In this document: one piece after another, positions 28,806 through 37,600 of the stretch
Numbering within the stretch: the first letter of the stretch is position 1
How the letters are laid out: each line of letters opens with the position of its first letter
Assembly: GCA_014896355.1 (NCBI GenBank)
Contig: JADBKO010000006.1
Location: 17,405-81,404 of the forward strand
Length of the DNA: 64,000 bases
Source of the DNA: Bacillota bacterium
GTDB lineage: Bacteria; Bacillota; UBA5301; Bu52
Direction of reading: 5' to 3'
The notes under the pieces: generated by a model
What the model was told of the DNA's origin: nothing
The model's input: only the letters and a program-made list of their open reading frames with translations
Database searches by the model: none
Program-made: the position numbers and the translations under genes

Positions 28806-31800
28806 CTAAAAACCGGCCTGGATCATGGCCTCCGCCACATACGTCCTGTATGGCGCCTGCGGCGGCTTGCGGCCGAATACCACGCTGGTCGCGGCTGTGG
28901 CGCTCCAGACCGGGGAGAATTGGTGGGCAAGGCCGCCTCCCAGCTTCAGCTTCTGGCTGCTGTCCGGCCGGCCTCCGCTCATGCCTGCGGTCTGCGCCAA
29001 CTCTCCGTCCAGCTGCAGGGACCAGGACGGGCCCAGGGCAAAGGCCACCTGCGTCTGCAGGCCATAGGTGGAGACCGCCGTTTGATCGGCCGGATTCTCC
29101 TGGCGCTGCCAAGTCAGGAGGCCCGTGGTCTGCACGGCAGGGGACAAGAGCCAGGTCAAGCGCAGACCGGAATAGGCCTCGGAACTGCCCTGCACGCCGT
29201 ACTCCGGATGGGCCACCTGGCGCAGGTGGTAGCTCAGATCCAGCCCCGGCGTCAAGGCCGGCGTCAAGAGCACGCTCAGGTTGGCACTGAGGCGCCCCTC
29301 GGTCTCCAGCTTGGCATCGGCCGGCCAATGCGTGCGGGTCCAGGTCAGGGCCACGGACGGCAGGATGGTTTGGCTGCCGCCCTGCAGCGAGGCCTGGGCC
29401 CACCAGGTGCTGCGGGGATGACCGTTGGCCAGGTCCATCTCCAGCCAGCGGCCGTTCAGCGCCGGAGTCAGTCGTAGATTGCCGAGGCTCAGCCCGGGCG
29501 CAGCCAGCCCCAGGTTGGCTTCCTGGACGAGTTGGCGCCGGGAGGGCTGCGCAGGCGTCGCCCCCAGGAGCACGTTCGTCCGCTGCCGGTAAGACGCCTG
29601 GGTCCGCACCGGGCCGAGCCCCTTGCCGTTCTGGCCGCTGCCCGCGCTGTTCCAGGCCAGCCCCCAGTCCAAGGATTCATTGCCCTGCCAGGCAGCGTCC
29701 CATCCTACGTCCGCGGGCTGCGACTCGGCGGCCTGGGCCTGAACCCAACGGATCTGGAAAGGGCGGCGGTAATGGGCATCGGCCGTGAGGCCCGGGAGCA
29801 GAGCGGCGCTGATACGGGCATCCCAGGTCTGCCCCTGCCAGGTCCATGGGCCCTGCCAGCCCAGGCCCAGCTGGCCAGCGTCGTAGCCCAGGCTCCAGCG
29901 CAGCCGGTTCTCCCACCAGGAGGCGGACACGCTGGTTCCCACCGTGCTCCCCACCTCGTCGAAATCCGGGGAGCCGGTGCGGTCCAGCCGGTTGAGGGAG
30001 GCGCGGGCCCCCAGCCGGATGCCGGTGGCGCCCACCTGCCAGTCGGCGTTTACTCCGTCCGTGACGGTGCGCACGGGGCGCTCTTCCCAGGCCCCGCTCC
30101 AATCCCGCCTGCGCACGGCCTTATCGCCATGTTCCAGCGACACCTGCGCCTTCCCGTCCGCCAGTTCCAGCCGGCCGCCGGCAGACCACTGGCGCTGATC
30201 CAGGCGTTCCGTGCGGCCAATGGCCGTAAATCCGGGTTGCAGGGACTCGGCCTGCAGCCATAGGCCCAGTGGGCCCAACTTCTGTTCCAGATAAAGGCGC
30301 GCCGCCGCTCCCCGGGCGGTATGTGTGCCGGGGTCCAGATCTGCGTAAGCGCCGCTGTCTTCCAACGGCACACCGGTCTGGCTGCTGGCAAAGCGGACAA
30401 TACCCGCAGCGCCGCTGCCAGGGCCGGGGCCGGACCCGGACCCGGCGCCGTTTCCCGGCTCATAGAGCCAAAGCGGGAGATCCCCCTGGCCGTCCGGCCC
30501 GGGGCCCGCTTGGCTGCCGGCCCAAACCTGATCCGCCGGAACGTAGGGAAAGGCCGCCGTGGCCAGGGCAGTCATGGGTTGGTCACTGGGCACGCAAAGC
30601 CACCAGTCCCCGGGCCCTGCCGGCAGACCCGCCACAGTGGCATACAAGCCGGCCGTGGTGGCCGCATAGAGGCTTGTTCCGCCGCCGGAATCCAGCCAGG
30701 CCAAAGCCAGCACCGGGGCCGGCGGCGGGCTGAGGCGGCGCGTCTGGTATTCAGCCGGGCCGCCGGCGGCCGGCCGGATCTCCTCCACGCTCCACAGCTC
30801 GCCGCTGGCCAGCACCGTCGCCACGATCTCCCCGCTGCCGCCAGGCTCCGCTGGCACAGCCGGCGCCGCTCCCGGTCCCGGTACGGCCAGGGATTGCACC
30901 GCCCGCCCCGGCAGCAGGATGGACGCAGGCCCGGAACCCCCATCCTGCCAAACGGCCAAACCTTGGGGCGTTCCTGCCCATACCCGACCCCGCAGCGGAT
31001 CCGCAACCAAAACAGAAACCTCTTGGGAGGGCAAGCCTGCCTGCAACCGGTGCCAGGTGCCCAGGCTGGATTCTGCCGCCCATGCCAGACCCAGTGGCGT
31101 CCCGACCCAGATCCGGCCCGTGGCCGAATCTGCCGCCACGGCGGTCACTTGGCTGGAGGGCAGGCCGTCCGCGGCATAATAGCGATTCCAGTTGACGGCC
31201 TGGTCGAAAGGGCTGGCCCCGGGCAGGCTGGAGGCTTTGGCCACCCGGGTCAGCCCGCCGTTGGTGGCGATATACCACGCTGTCTCCGTCTGGGCCAGGG
31301 CCCGCACGTCGTTGCCGGCCAGGCCCGCAGCCAGGGTGTAAAGGCGCCACTGCCCGCCCCCGGCGCCGGCAGCCGCCTCCTGCTCCGCCGGCCCGGCGTA
31401 CACCGTCAGGCCGCTGCGGTGCCCGAACAGCACGTACGGCCGCCCGTCCGGCGCCGTCCCGGCACTCACCGCCTGCACGACGTTCGGCAGATGCTCCCGT
31501 TGGTTGTCGTCAAAGGGGAAGACGTTCTGGCTGAAGGCTGCATCCACCTGGGCTGAGAGGCCCCCGGCTTGCCAACGGCCGCTGGCGCCCACCACTGTGT
31601 GGGCCCCCGGCATGACCGGCACCTTGGCGGCTTCCGCCGGCGGCAAGGGCCGCTCCGCCGCGCGCACCACATCCAGCTGCAGGCGGTGCCCGGCGTCCGG
31701 GCTCCAGCCCAGGGAACACCCGAGCACGTCTTCCTGATAATATCCCGCCACCCCCAGGGCGCCGCGAAAGTATTCATAGTCGATGCGCAGAACGTCCTGG

Positions 31801-33452
31801 GGCCCTGCATCGCGCAGGAGTACCAGGATGCCGGCCTCATAATCCAGAGTATAGTCCGTGTCCCGCTTCAGAAGGACTCCGTTCAGATACACCCGTTCCG
31901 AACCGTGCGCCACCGCCACTCCCAGGGGATAGACGTTGTCCGTCACCCGATAGCGGTACTGCACCCGCACCCGGTCCGCCGCCGGATCCCACTGGCCTGG
32001 CGGCGGAAACTGGATCCGCATCATCCCGGCGTCGTAATAGATCTGCCAGGAAAAGCCGGCGATCTGCGCCGCAGGCCGCCACAGGCCCTGGATCTGCACT
32101 TCTACCTGCTCCGAGCCCGGCTCGATCCCTTGGTTGCCGAGGTCATAGAAGCCCCAGCCCTGGCGCAGCCGCGGGTCCGGCGGCGGCTGCGGCTGGAACA
32201 ACCCGGGGTCGCCGGGCGCCGGATACAGCACGCCGGCTTCGGGCCCGTCCCCTTCCGGCTGGCGGGCCACCCGCAGAAAGCTATAATCGGACAGCAGGGT
32301 GCCCAAAAATTGCGCTTCCAGCTGGGAGCCCTCCACGAACGGATAGGTCTTGGCCTCTGCCCCCCGCAGGCTATGCAAACGATTGTATTCATTGAGAATC
32401 GCCTGGATCAGCGTGCGCAAAACCGCCTCCGGCGGGCGCCGTAGAACGAGATAGCCTTGTCCCTGGTATTCCAGCGCCGCATAGGTGCCCGGGGAAATGC
32501 GGCGCAGGGTGCCTTCCACCAGTGTCCCTTCGGTCTCGCCGCTGCTGCCGGCGCCCAGAAAGCCCAAACCATACGCCTCCAAAAACTCCTGCAATGGCCG
32601 CGACGCCGTGGGCGTGCGTCCAAAGCGCACCCAGACCCGGTGAAAGTCCGAGTCGAAGCGCGGGGCGGCCAAAGCATACCAGAATGCCCCCCGGATGGAC
32701 GCGGTGAGGGAACCGTTCTCCCGGACCGGCGCGTAGGGCCCGTCCAATCCGGAATAGACCACCTGGTCGCTGCTGGCACCCCCGGTAAAGGTTTTGCTGG
32801 CCGGGATTCCCTGGCCTTGCGCCACAAACGCCCGGCCAAACCAGGGACCCTGGTGGGCCTGCAGCTCCACCCCCCGCAAGCTGGGGCTGTAGCCCAGGTA
32901 CGGGTTGGGGCTCTGCCAAAGAAAATCCCCGAAACGGGCTTGCCAGGGACCGTGGGCCAGAGTGAACGAAGCCAGCTGCAGATTGTCGGATTTGGCGTTA
33001 TCCACGTGGGCATCCAAGGCCAGGACGTCGCCTACATTGCCGCCGACGTCCACGGCGATGCGCTGCTTGAGGGTCAGCTGGCCGGGGACCAGGTCTTTCC
33101 GGCCTTCCAGGCCTGCCGGGTCCCCCCAGGCGTAGCCTCCCAGCCATTCCAGATGGCCGTTGAGCTGCCAGCCCGACGCCGCCCCGGCCGCCAGTGGGGG
33201 CTCGCCCGGCGCAGATTGCGCGTCCGCTGTCCCCCCCGGTGCGGACTGCGCGGGTGCCGCATCCGAAGCGGTCTGTCCCGTGGCAGCGTGGCCGCCCAGG
33301 TCTCCGGCAGGCTCCTGAGCAAGGGCCAGGGCGGAAAAACTGAGCCCCACCCCCGCCCCGAGCAGGATCCAGAAAAACGCTGCCATGGCTAGGGCGGCCC
33401 GGAACCCCCGCCCACCGTTCCGGATCTGCTGCCATGCCCGCCGCCGGCCCAT
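28806..33452 (-). CDS. SprA/Sov-like outer-membrane protein with inserted beta-propeller
   Basis: A 1548-residue exported protein. It has a signal peptide (AAFFWILLGAGVGLSFSALALA) and an Ala/Pro/Gly-rich stretch. Residues about 95-510 carry the order of motifs I associate with SprA-family channels (LTLKQRIAVDVGGNVGD, FGDFLWQSPNPYLGYS, RGVELQAHQGPWFGRAFVA, SKTFTGG). Next, near 515-550, comes GSERVYLNGVLLKRDTDYTL. Residues about 670-985 contain repeats of the two-component-regulator propeller type (DVRALAQTETAWYIATNGGL, RIWVGTPLGLAWA, RVWAGTPQGLAVW). From about 1040 to the end the chain is alternating amphipathic beta strands with many Trp/Tyr, finishing in the barrel-type terminus AEAMIQAGF. 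The ATG at 33452 is eight bases after GGAGG. SprA of Bacteroidota is longer (over 2000 residues). Outer-membrane location is well supported; the SprA link is an inference. Confidence 0.62.
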   Translation of the reverse strand: MGRRRAWQQIRNGGRGFRAALAMAAFFWILLGAGVGLSFSALALAQEPAGDLGGHAATGQTASDAAPAQSAPGGTADAQSAPGEPPLAAGAASGWQLNGHLEWLGGYAWGDPAGLEGRKDLVPGQLTLKQRIAVDVGGNVGDVLALDAHVDNAKSDNLQLASFTLAHGPWQARFGDFLWQSPNPYLGYSPSLRGVELQAHQGPWFGRAFVAQGQGIPASKTFTGGASSDQVVYSGLDGPYAPVRENGSLTASIRGAFWYALAAPRFDSDFHRVWVRFGRTPTASRPLQEFLEAYGLGFLGAGSSGETEGTLVEGTLRRISPGTYAALEYQGQGYLVLRRPPEAVLRTLIQAILNEYNRLHSLRGAEAKTYPFVEGSQLEAQFLGTLLSDYSFLRVARQPEGDGPEAGVLYPAPGDPGLFQPQPPPDPRLRQGWGFYDLGNQGIEPGSEQVEVQIQGLWRPAAQIAGFSWQIYYDAGMMRIQFPPPGQWDPAADRVRVQYRYRVTDNVYPLGVAVAHGSERVYLNGVLLKRDTDYTLDYEAGILVLLRDAGPQDVLRIDYEYFRGALGVAGYYQEDVLGCSLGWSPDAGHRLQLDVVRAAERPLPPAEAAKVPVMPGAHTVVGASGRWQAGGLSAQVDAAFSQNVFPFDDNQREHLPNVVQAVSAGTAPDGRPYVLFGHRSGLTVYAGPAEQEAAAGAGGGQWRLYTLAAGLAGNDVRALAQTETAWYIATNGGLTRVAKASSLPGASPFDQAVNWNRYYAADGLPSSQVTAVAADSATGRIWVGTPLGLAWAAESSLGTWHRLQAGLPSQEVSVLVADPLRGRVWAGTPQGLAVWQDGGSGPASILLPGRAVQSLAVPGPGAAPAVPAEPGGSGEIVATVLASGELWSVEEIRPAAGGPAEYQTRRLSPPPAPVLALAWLDSGGGTSLYAATTAGLYATVAGLPAGPGDWWLCVPSDQPMTALATAAFPYVPADQVWAGSQAGPGPDGQGDLPLWLYEPGNGAGSGSGPGPGSGAAGIVRFASSQTGVPLEDSGAYADLDPGTHTARGAAARLYLEQKLGPLGLWLQAESLQPGFTAIGRTERLDQRQWSAGGRLELADGKAQVSLEHGDKAVRRRDWSGAWEERPVRTVTDGVNADWQVGATGIRLGARASLNRLDRTGSPDFDEVGSTVGTSVSASWWENRLRWSLGYDAGQLGLGWQGPWTWQGQTWDARISAALLPGLTADAHYRRPFQIRWVQAQAAESQPADVGWDAAWQGNESLDWGLAWNSAGSGQNGKGLGPVRTQASYRQRTNVLLGATPAQPSRRQLVQEANLGLAAPGLSLGNLRLTPALNGRWLEMDLANGHPRSTWWAQASLQGGSQTILPSVALTWTRTHWPADAKLETEGRLSANLSVLLTPALTPGLDLSYHLRQVAHPEYGVQGSSEAYSGLRLTWLLSPAVQTTGLLTWQRQENPADQTAVSTYGLQTQVAFALGPSWSLQLDGELAQTAGMSGGRPDSSQKLKLGGGLAHQFSPVWSATAATSVVFGRKPPQAPYRTYVAEAMIQAGF

Positions 33453-33489
33453 GGAGTCCACCTCCTACCGCTGCCACTGTCCCGCCGGC

Positions 33490-33543
33490 GCAGGCCGGGC
33501 GAGGCGCCCTTTTCCCGTGTACGCCAGCGTCTCGCCGGCCTGC
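33490..33543 (-). other. stem-loop between PorV-like and SprA-like genes
   Basis: Arms GCAGGCCGGGCGAG (33490-33503) and CTCGCCGGCCTGC (33531-33543) pair over 13 bases with one bulge. There is no U-tract. It could slow transcription into, or protect RNA ahead of, the SprA-like gene. Confidence 0.5.
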
Positions 33544-33559
33544 ATCCCAGCCTGGGGGC

Positions 33560-34477
33560 TCAGAACCGCAGTACCGCGCCCAACCGATGGGCGGCCTTGC
33601 TGACAGGATGGGCCTCAAAGGCATAATCCACCTGGATCGCCTGCCAGCGCAGGCCGAGGCCCAGGGTCAGGGCCCAGCCCGAACCGGGGTTCCAAGCTCC
33701 ACAACGCAGCTCTGCGGGCCCGAAATCATAAGCAGCGCCAGTATGAACCACGGTGCCCACGGACGGCTGCGACTCCACATCTGCGGCCAGCAGCAGGTTC
33801 CCCATCTGGTAGCCGGCGCCCAGCACCCAGGTGCGCTCGAACGGATCCAGCACACCGCTGGGCTCGTACCGGACACCGCCCAACGCATTGCGGGCCACAA
33901 GGCCCAGGCGCAGATTCTCCAGCTCATAAGCGGCGCCCACATCGGCGGTGAAACCGTGGCCTCTCGTATTTGGCAGCGTTTGGCTGAAATACTTCCCCGT
34001 GACGCCCACGGCGAAGCTGGGGGAGAAGGCCCAGCCCGCGCCGGCCAGGGAAGCCAGCTCTTCCACCCGGTACGACGGACCCGGATTGCCGAATTCGTCG
34101 GCTCCCTCGCCGCCGGCGGCCATGCGCAGGATCCCCACCCCCAGGTTGGGCCGGGCATAAGCCAGGTTCAGATAACCGAGAGCGCCCCAATTGGACGCAT
34201 AGCTGGAAACCACGCTGTTGCCGTATAGCAGGGCCAACAGGGCCGGATTGTAATAGACCGCGCTGGCGTCCGTGGCGATGGCCGCGGCAGCGCCGCCCAT
34301 CCCCATGGCCCGGGCGCCCAGGCCCTGGTTGAGCAGGGCCGCGGTGTGGCTGTAGTCCTGGGCTGGCGTTTCTTCCGCCTGCACGGGCAGCAGGGCGCCC
34401 ACAGCCAGCAGAATGCCGAGGGCCAGGACCACGCATCCGGCTACGGCCGGTAACGAGCGGCAAACCCTCTTTATCAT
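33560..34477 (-). CDS. PorV/PorQ-like outer-membrane beta-barrel protein
   Basis: A 305-residue exported protein. It has a signal peptide (VVLALGILLAVGALLPVQA) followed by the PorV/PorQ-type N-terminal signature (LLNQGLGARAMGMGGAAAAI, DASAVYYNPALLALL). Alternating strands of a 14-stranded-type barrel run to the C-terminal LGAVLRF, which ends in Phe like outer-membrane barrels recognised by BamA. In Bacteroidota PorV plugs or binds the SprA channel and carries cargo to the attachment complex. The ATG at 34477 follows GGAGGGAGG. It lies between the giant protease and the SprA-like barrel, on the same strand. The family relationship is strong by motif; the function in this organism is inferred. 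Confidence 0.78.
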   Translation of the reverse strand: MIKRVCRSLPAVAGCVVLALGILLAVGALLPVQAEETPAQDYSHTAALLNQGLGARAMGMGGAAAAIATDASAVYYNPALLALLYGNSVVSSYASNWGALGYLNLAYARPNLGVGILRMAAGGEGADEFGNPGPSYRVEELASLAGAGWAFSPSFAVGVTGKYFSQTLPNTRGHGFTADVGAAYELENLRLGLVARNALGGVRYEPSGVLDPFERTWVLGAGYQMGNLLLAADVESQPSVGTVVHTGAAYDFGPAELRCGAWNPGSGWALTLGLGLRWQAIQVDYAFEAHPVSKAAHRLGAVLRF

Positions 34478-34543
34478 CGGAGCCTCCCTCCAAACGCGCC
34501 TGCCGGGGCAGGCAAGATGGCACTGGGCCGGTCTTTCGGCAAA

Positions 34544-34583
34544 CGGCGGGGACCAGGGCCAGGATGCGCCCGGTCCCCGTCGG
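34544..34583 (-). other. strong stem-loop ahead of the PorV-like gene
   Basis: Arms CGGCGGGGACCAGGG (34544-34558) and CCCGGTCCCCGTCGG (34569-34583) pair almost perfectly around a ten-base loop, about 65 bases ahead of the PorV-like start. It is a candidate RNA processing or attenuation site. Confidence 0.5.
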
Positions 34584-34610
34584 AAACCAACTTTCCATTT
34601 CGACGCAGGC

Positions 34611-34653
34611 GGGGCGGCTTCTGCAAACGTTTGCTGGCCTGCGAAACCGCCCC
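34611..34653 (-). terminator. stem-loop directly after the giant protease stop codon
   Basis: Arms GGGGCGGCTTC (34611-34621) and GAAACCGCCCC (34643-34653) flank the perfect palindrome GCAAACGTTTGC (34623-34634), about ten bases past the stop. The position is that of a terminator but there is no U-tract, so partial read-through into the PorV-like gene is likely. Confidence 0.4.
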
Positions 34654-34663
34654 AACCCTGGGG

Positions 34664-37600
34664 TTAGCGCTCGACCACCAGCTTCAGCACCGGCGACGAC
34701 CGCCCGCTGTTGGTGACCAGGACGTAGAGGTACAGCCCCGGAGCCAGCGGCGTGCCGTGGCTGTCCGTCAGATCCCAGAGGTAGTGGGTCTCGCCCTCCG
34801 CCACCTCGTGCCGGTAGGCCAGGCGTCCGGCGCTGTCGTAGACGTAGAGCGTGCCGCTCACACCTTGGGCGAAGTAGAAGGTCACGGTGCGATCGGCCGG
34901 GTTCGGGCCGGCAGCCACCAGGCCGGAGAGCTTCACGATGGTGAAGACCGGGCTGACGGCGCTGGCCTTGGCTCCCTGCGTATCCGTGACCGTCACCTGC
35001 ACTTGGTAGAGCCCGCCCTTGGGCACCACGGCTGTATCCCAGAGGTAGGTGCCATCGTTGGCCTCGCCGGCTGCGATCTCCGTCCAATGGGTGCCATCGG
35101 CGGAGAAGGCCAGGCGGATCTGGAGGCTTTCCGCCGGATCATCGGGATCCGTGGCCGTCCACCGGATGGCCTCCTTGCCGGTCCAGACCGCACCGGCAGC
35201 CGGGGCGGTGATGCTCACCTGCGGCGGCAGATTCACGACCTCCACCTTCTGGCGGGCAGGCTCGACGCTGGGGGCGCCGGTGCTGTCCCAGACGGTGAGC
35301 GCCACCCAGTGGCTGCCTTTGGTGGTGTAGCGGTGCTGCGGGTTCTGCTCCGTACTGGTGGTGCCATCGCCGAAGTCCCAATGCCACGCCACAACCTCGC
35401 TGTCGCCCGGCTGCGACGCATCCCGGAATTGCACCGTATCCTGGATGGTCGGTTGAGCCGGGGTGAAGCTGAAGCCCGCCGTGGGCGCCACATGCGACAC
35501 CCCGGCTGCGAGGATGGCGCCGCGAAGCTGGTTCAGGCTGGGCGACGTGTCTGGGCCGATCTCCATGCGGATGAAGCCACCGTACAGGCCGCCCTCGCTG
35601 GAGTCCCGGTAAGGTACAGCGGACTGCTGGCTGACCGGCGCCCACTGCCCGGTGGCAGCGTCGAACCAGTAGAGAGCCAACCCTTGCGGATCCATCCCCT
35701 GCGGCCAGTACCAGTTGAGAACGATCCTTCCGATGCCGCTGACGCCGTCCGGGCCGGCCACAGCCTCCGTCGGTTGCAGAGCGAAGTAGGCATTGCGGCT
35801 GTTGAACAGGGCGGCGTGCGATGCCACCGGGTTGCCGCCGAAGCAGGTCAAAACGATCTCCGGCAGGTTCCCGTCGCCCGGGACCTCCGTGGGCTGCTGG
35901 GCCCGCTCATACCACAGGCGCAGGTCTTTCAGCGGATAGCCGTCAGTGACTGGCTCCATGATGAAGAGCGTACCCGTCACCGGTGCCGCCGGGCTGCCCA
36001 CCACCAGGGTCTGCCAGGCCGTGCTGCTGCGGGCGCCCAGGTTATCCGTGACCCACAGCTGCACCGTGTAAATGCCACCCTGGGCGTAACGGTGCTGCGG
36101 GTTTTGGTCCAGGCTGGCGGCCCCGTCGCCGAAGTCCCAGTGCCAGGCGGCTACGCTGCCGTCCGGGTCGTGGGAACCATCGCTGAATCGCACGGGTTCT
36201 TCTGTACCCCGGCTCTCCAGGCCCGGGTGGTTGTAGGTGAAGGCCGCCACCGGCGCCTGGGTCACCGTGAATTGCGGGCTCACGACCACCGTGGAACCGC
36301 GGTCCTTGTCGGTGACGGTGATGCGCACCTGCACCCGATCACTGGGCCCTACGCCCGCGAGATTCCAGGTGTAGCTGCCGCTATTGGGCAGGTTTTGTTT
36401 GATGCGGCTCCAGGTCTCGCCGCCATCCTTGCTGTATTCCAGGGCGACGGCGAGTTCAGTGCCGTCCTCAGGATCGCTGGCGTTCCACCGGATCTCCAGG
36501 CTGGGTGTGGTCACGATCTCTCCGCCCGCGGGTACAGTCAGTTCCACCTGCGGCGAACGATGGAGGGTGAAGTTGCCGCTCTGGGCTGTGGCGTGTTGCC
36601 CGTACGGATCCTTGACCGTCACCTGCACCTGGTAGAGATCGCCTACGGGCAGGCCGTTGGTATCCCAGTCATAGCGGCCGCTGTTCTCGGCATCCTGCAC
36701 CAGCACCGTCCAGGTCTGGCCGCCGTCGCCGGAATAGGCGAGATCCACGGTCAGCGCCTGGTCATCGCGGGCCGTCCACTGGATGGGTGTCACGCCCTCG
36801 ACCACCGAGCCGGCAGCGGGTTTCTGGATGCTCACCCGGGGGATGCCATTGATGGTCAGGTCCACCGGTACCACCGCCACCGGGCGATAGGGATCATCCG
36901 CCATGACTCGGATGCCCGTGTGGTACACGCCCGGCGCCGCCGTGGGCGAGCCGAACGTCACGACGACATCCTGGCTCTTGCCCGGCAGCACCTGCCCGGA
37001 ATCGGGATTCACACCCACCAGGCTGCCGATGGGCGTGAAGCCCACGGCCAAGCCGTCTTTCACGTACTGCGCGTTGTAGACCACTTCCAGGCCCACGCTG
37101 CCACGGGCGTTCTCGATGCCCACCGTGGCGCTAGTGAGGTCTCCGCGCATGGACTGGTACTGGTAGAGAATGGTCCCGTCCGGCTTGAGAATGATCTGGA
37201 ACGTATAGCCCACCTGGGCACCCCACTGCGGCACGTCTTTGAATTCCACGATGAAGCGCCGGTGAGCCTCATCGTAGTAGTAGTAGACATGGCCCGCAGC
37301 GCCGGGATCCAGATCGTCCCAAAACGCCGCCAGGATGTCATTGGGCTCGGCACTGTTGGGGATCGGCGCGTTCTCGAAAAAGCCCCGGATGCTCTTGCCG
37401 AAGGTCAGGTAGCCGTTGGAGCAGATGGCCACCTGGCTCTTGCTCTCCCCATAGAATGGGAAGGGGAACGGCAGAGGCACCGTGACTCCGGACTCGTCGT
37501 CCAGCGTCACCGGGGTCCCGATTTCGCTGATCTCCAGCCAGTCGTACGCCGGGCCGCCCTCTTGGTCACTGTCCATCCAGACGTAGCCGTAGGCGTCCGG

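Noticed and set aside
28627..29403. 258-codon minus-strand frame overlapping the end of the SprA-like gene in another frame
   Set aside because: Gly/Pro/Arg-rich composition typical of a wrong frame, and it covers the GntR promoter repeats.
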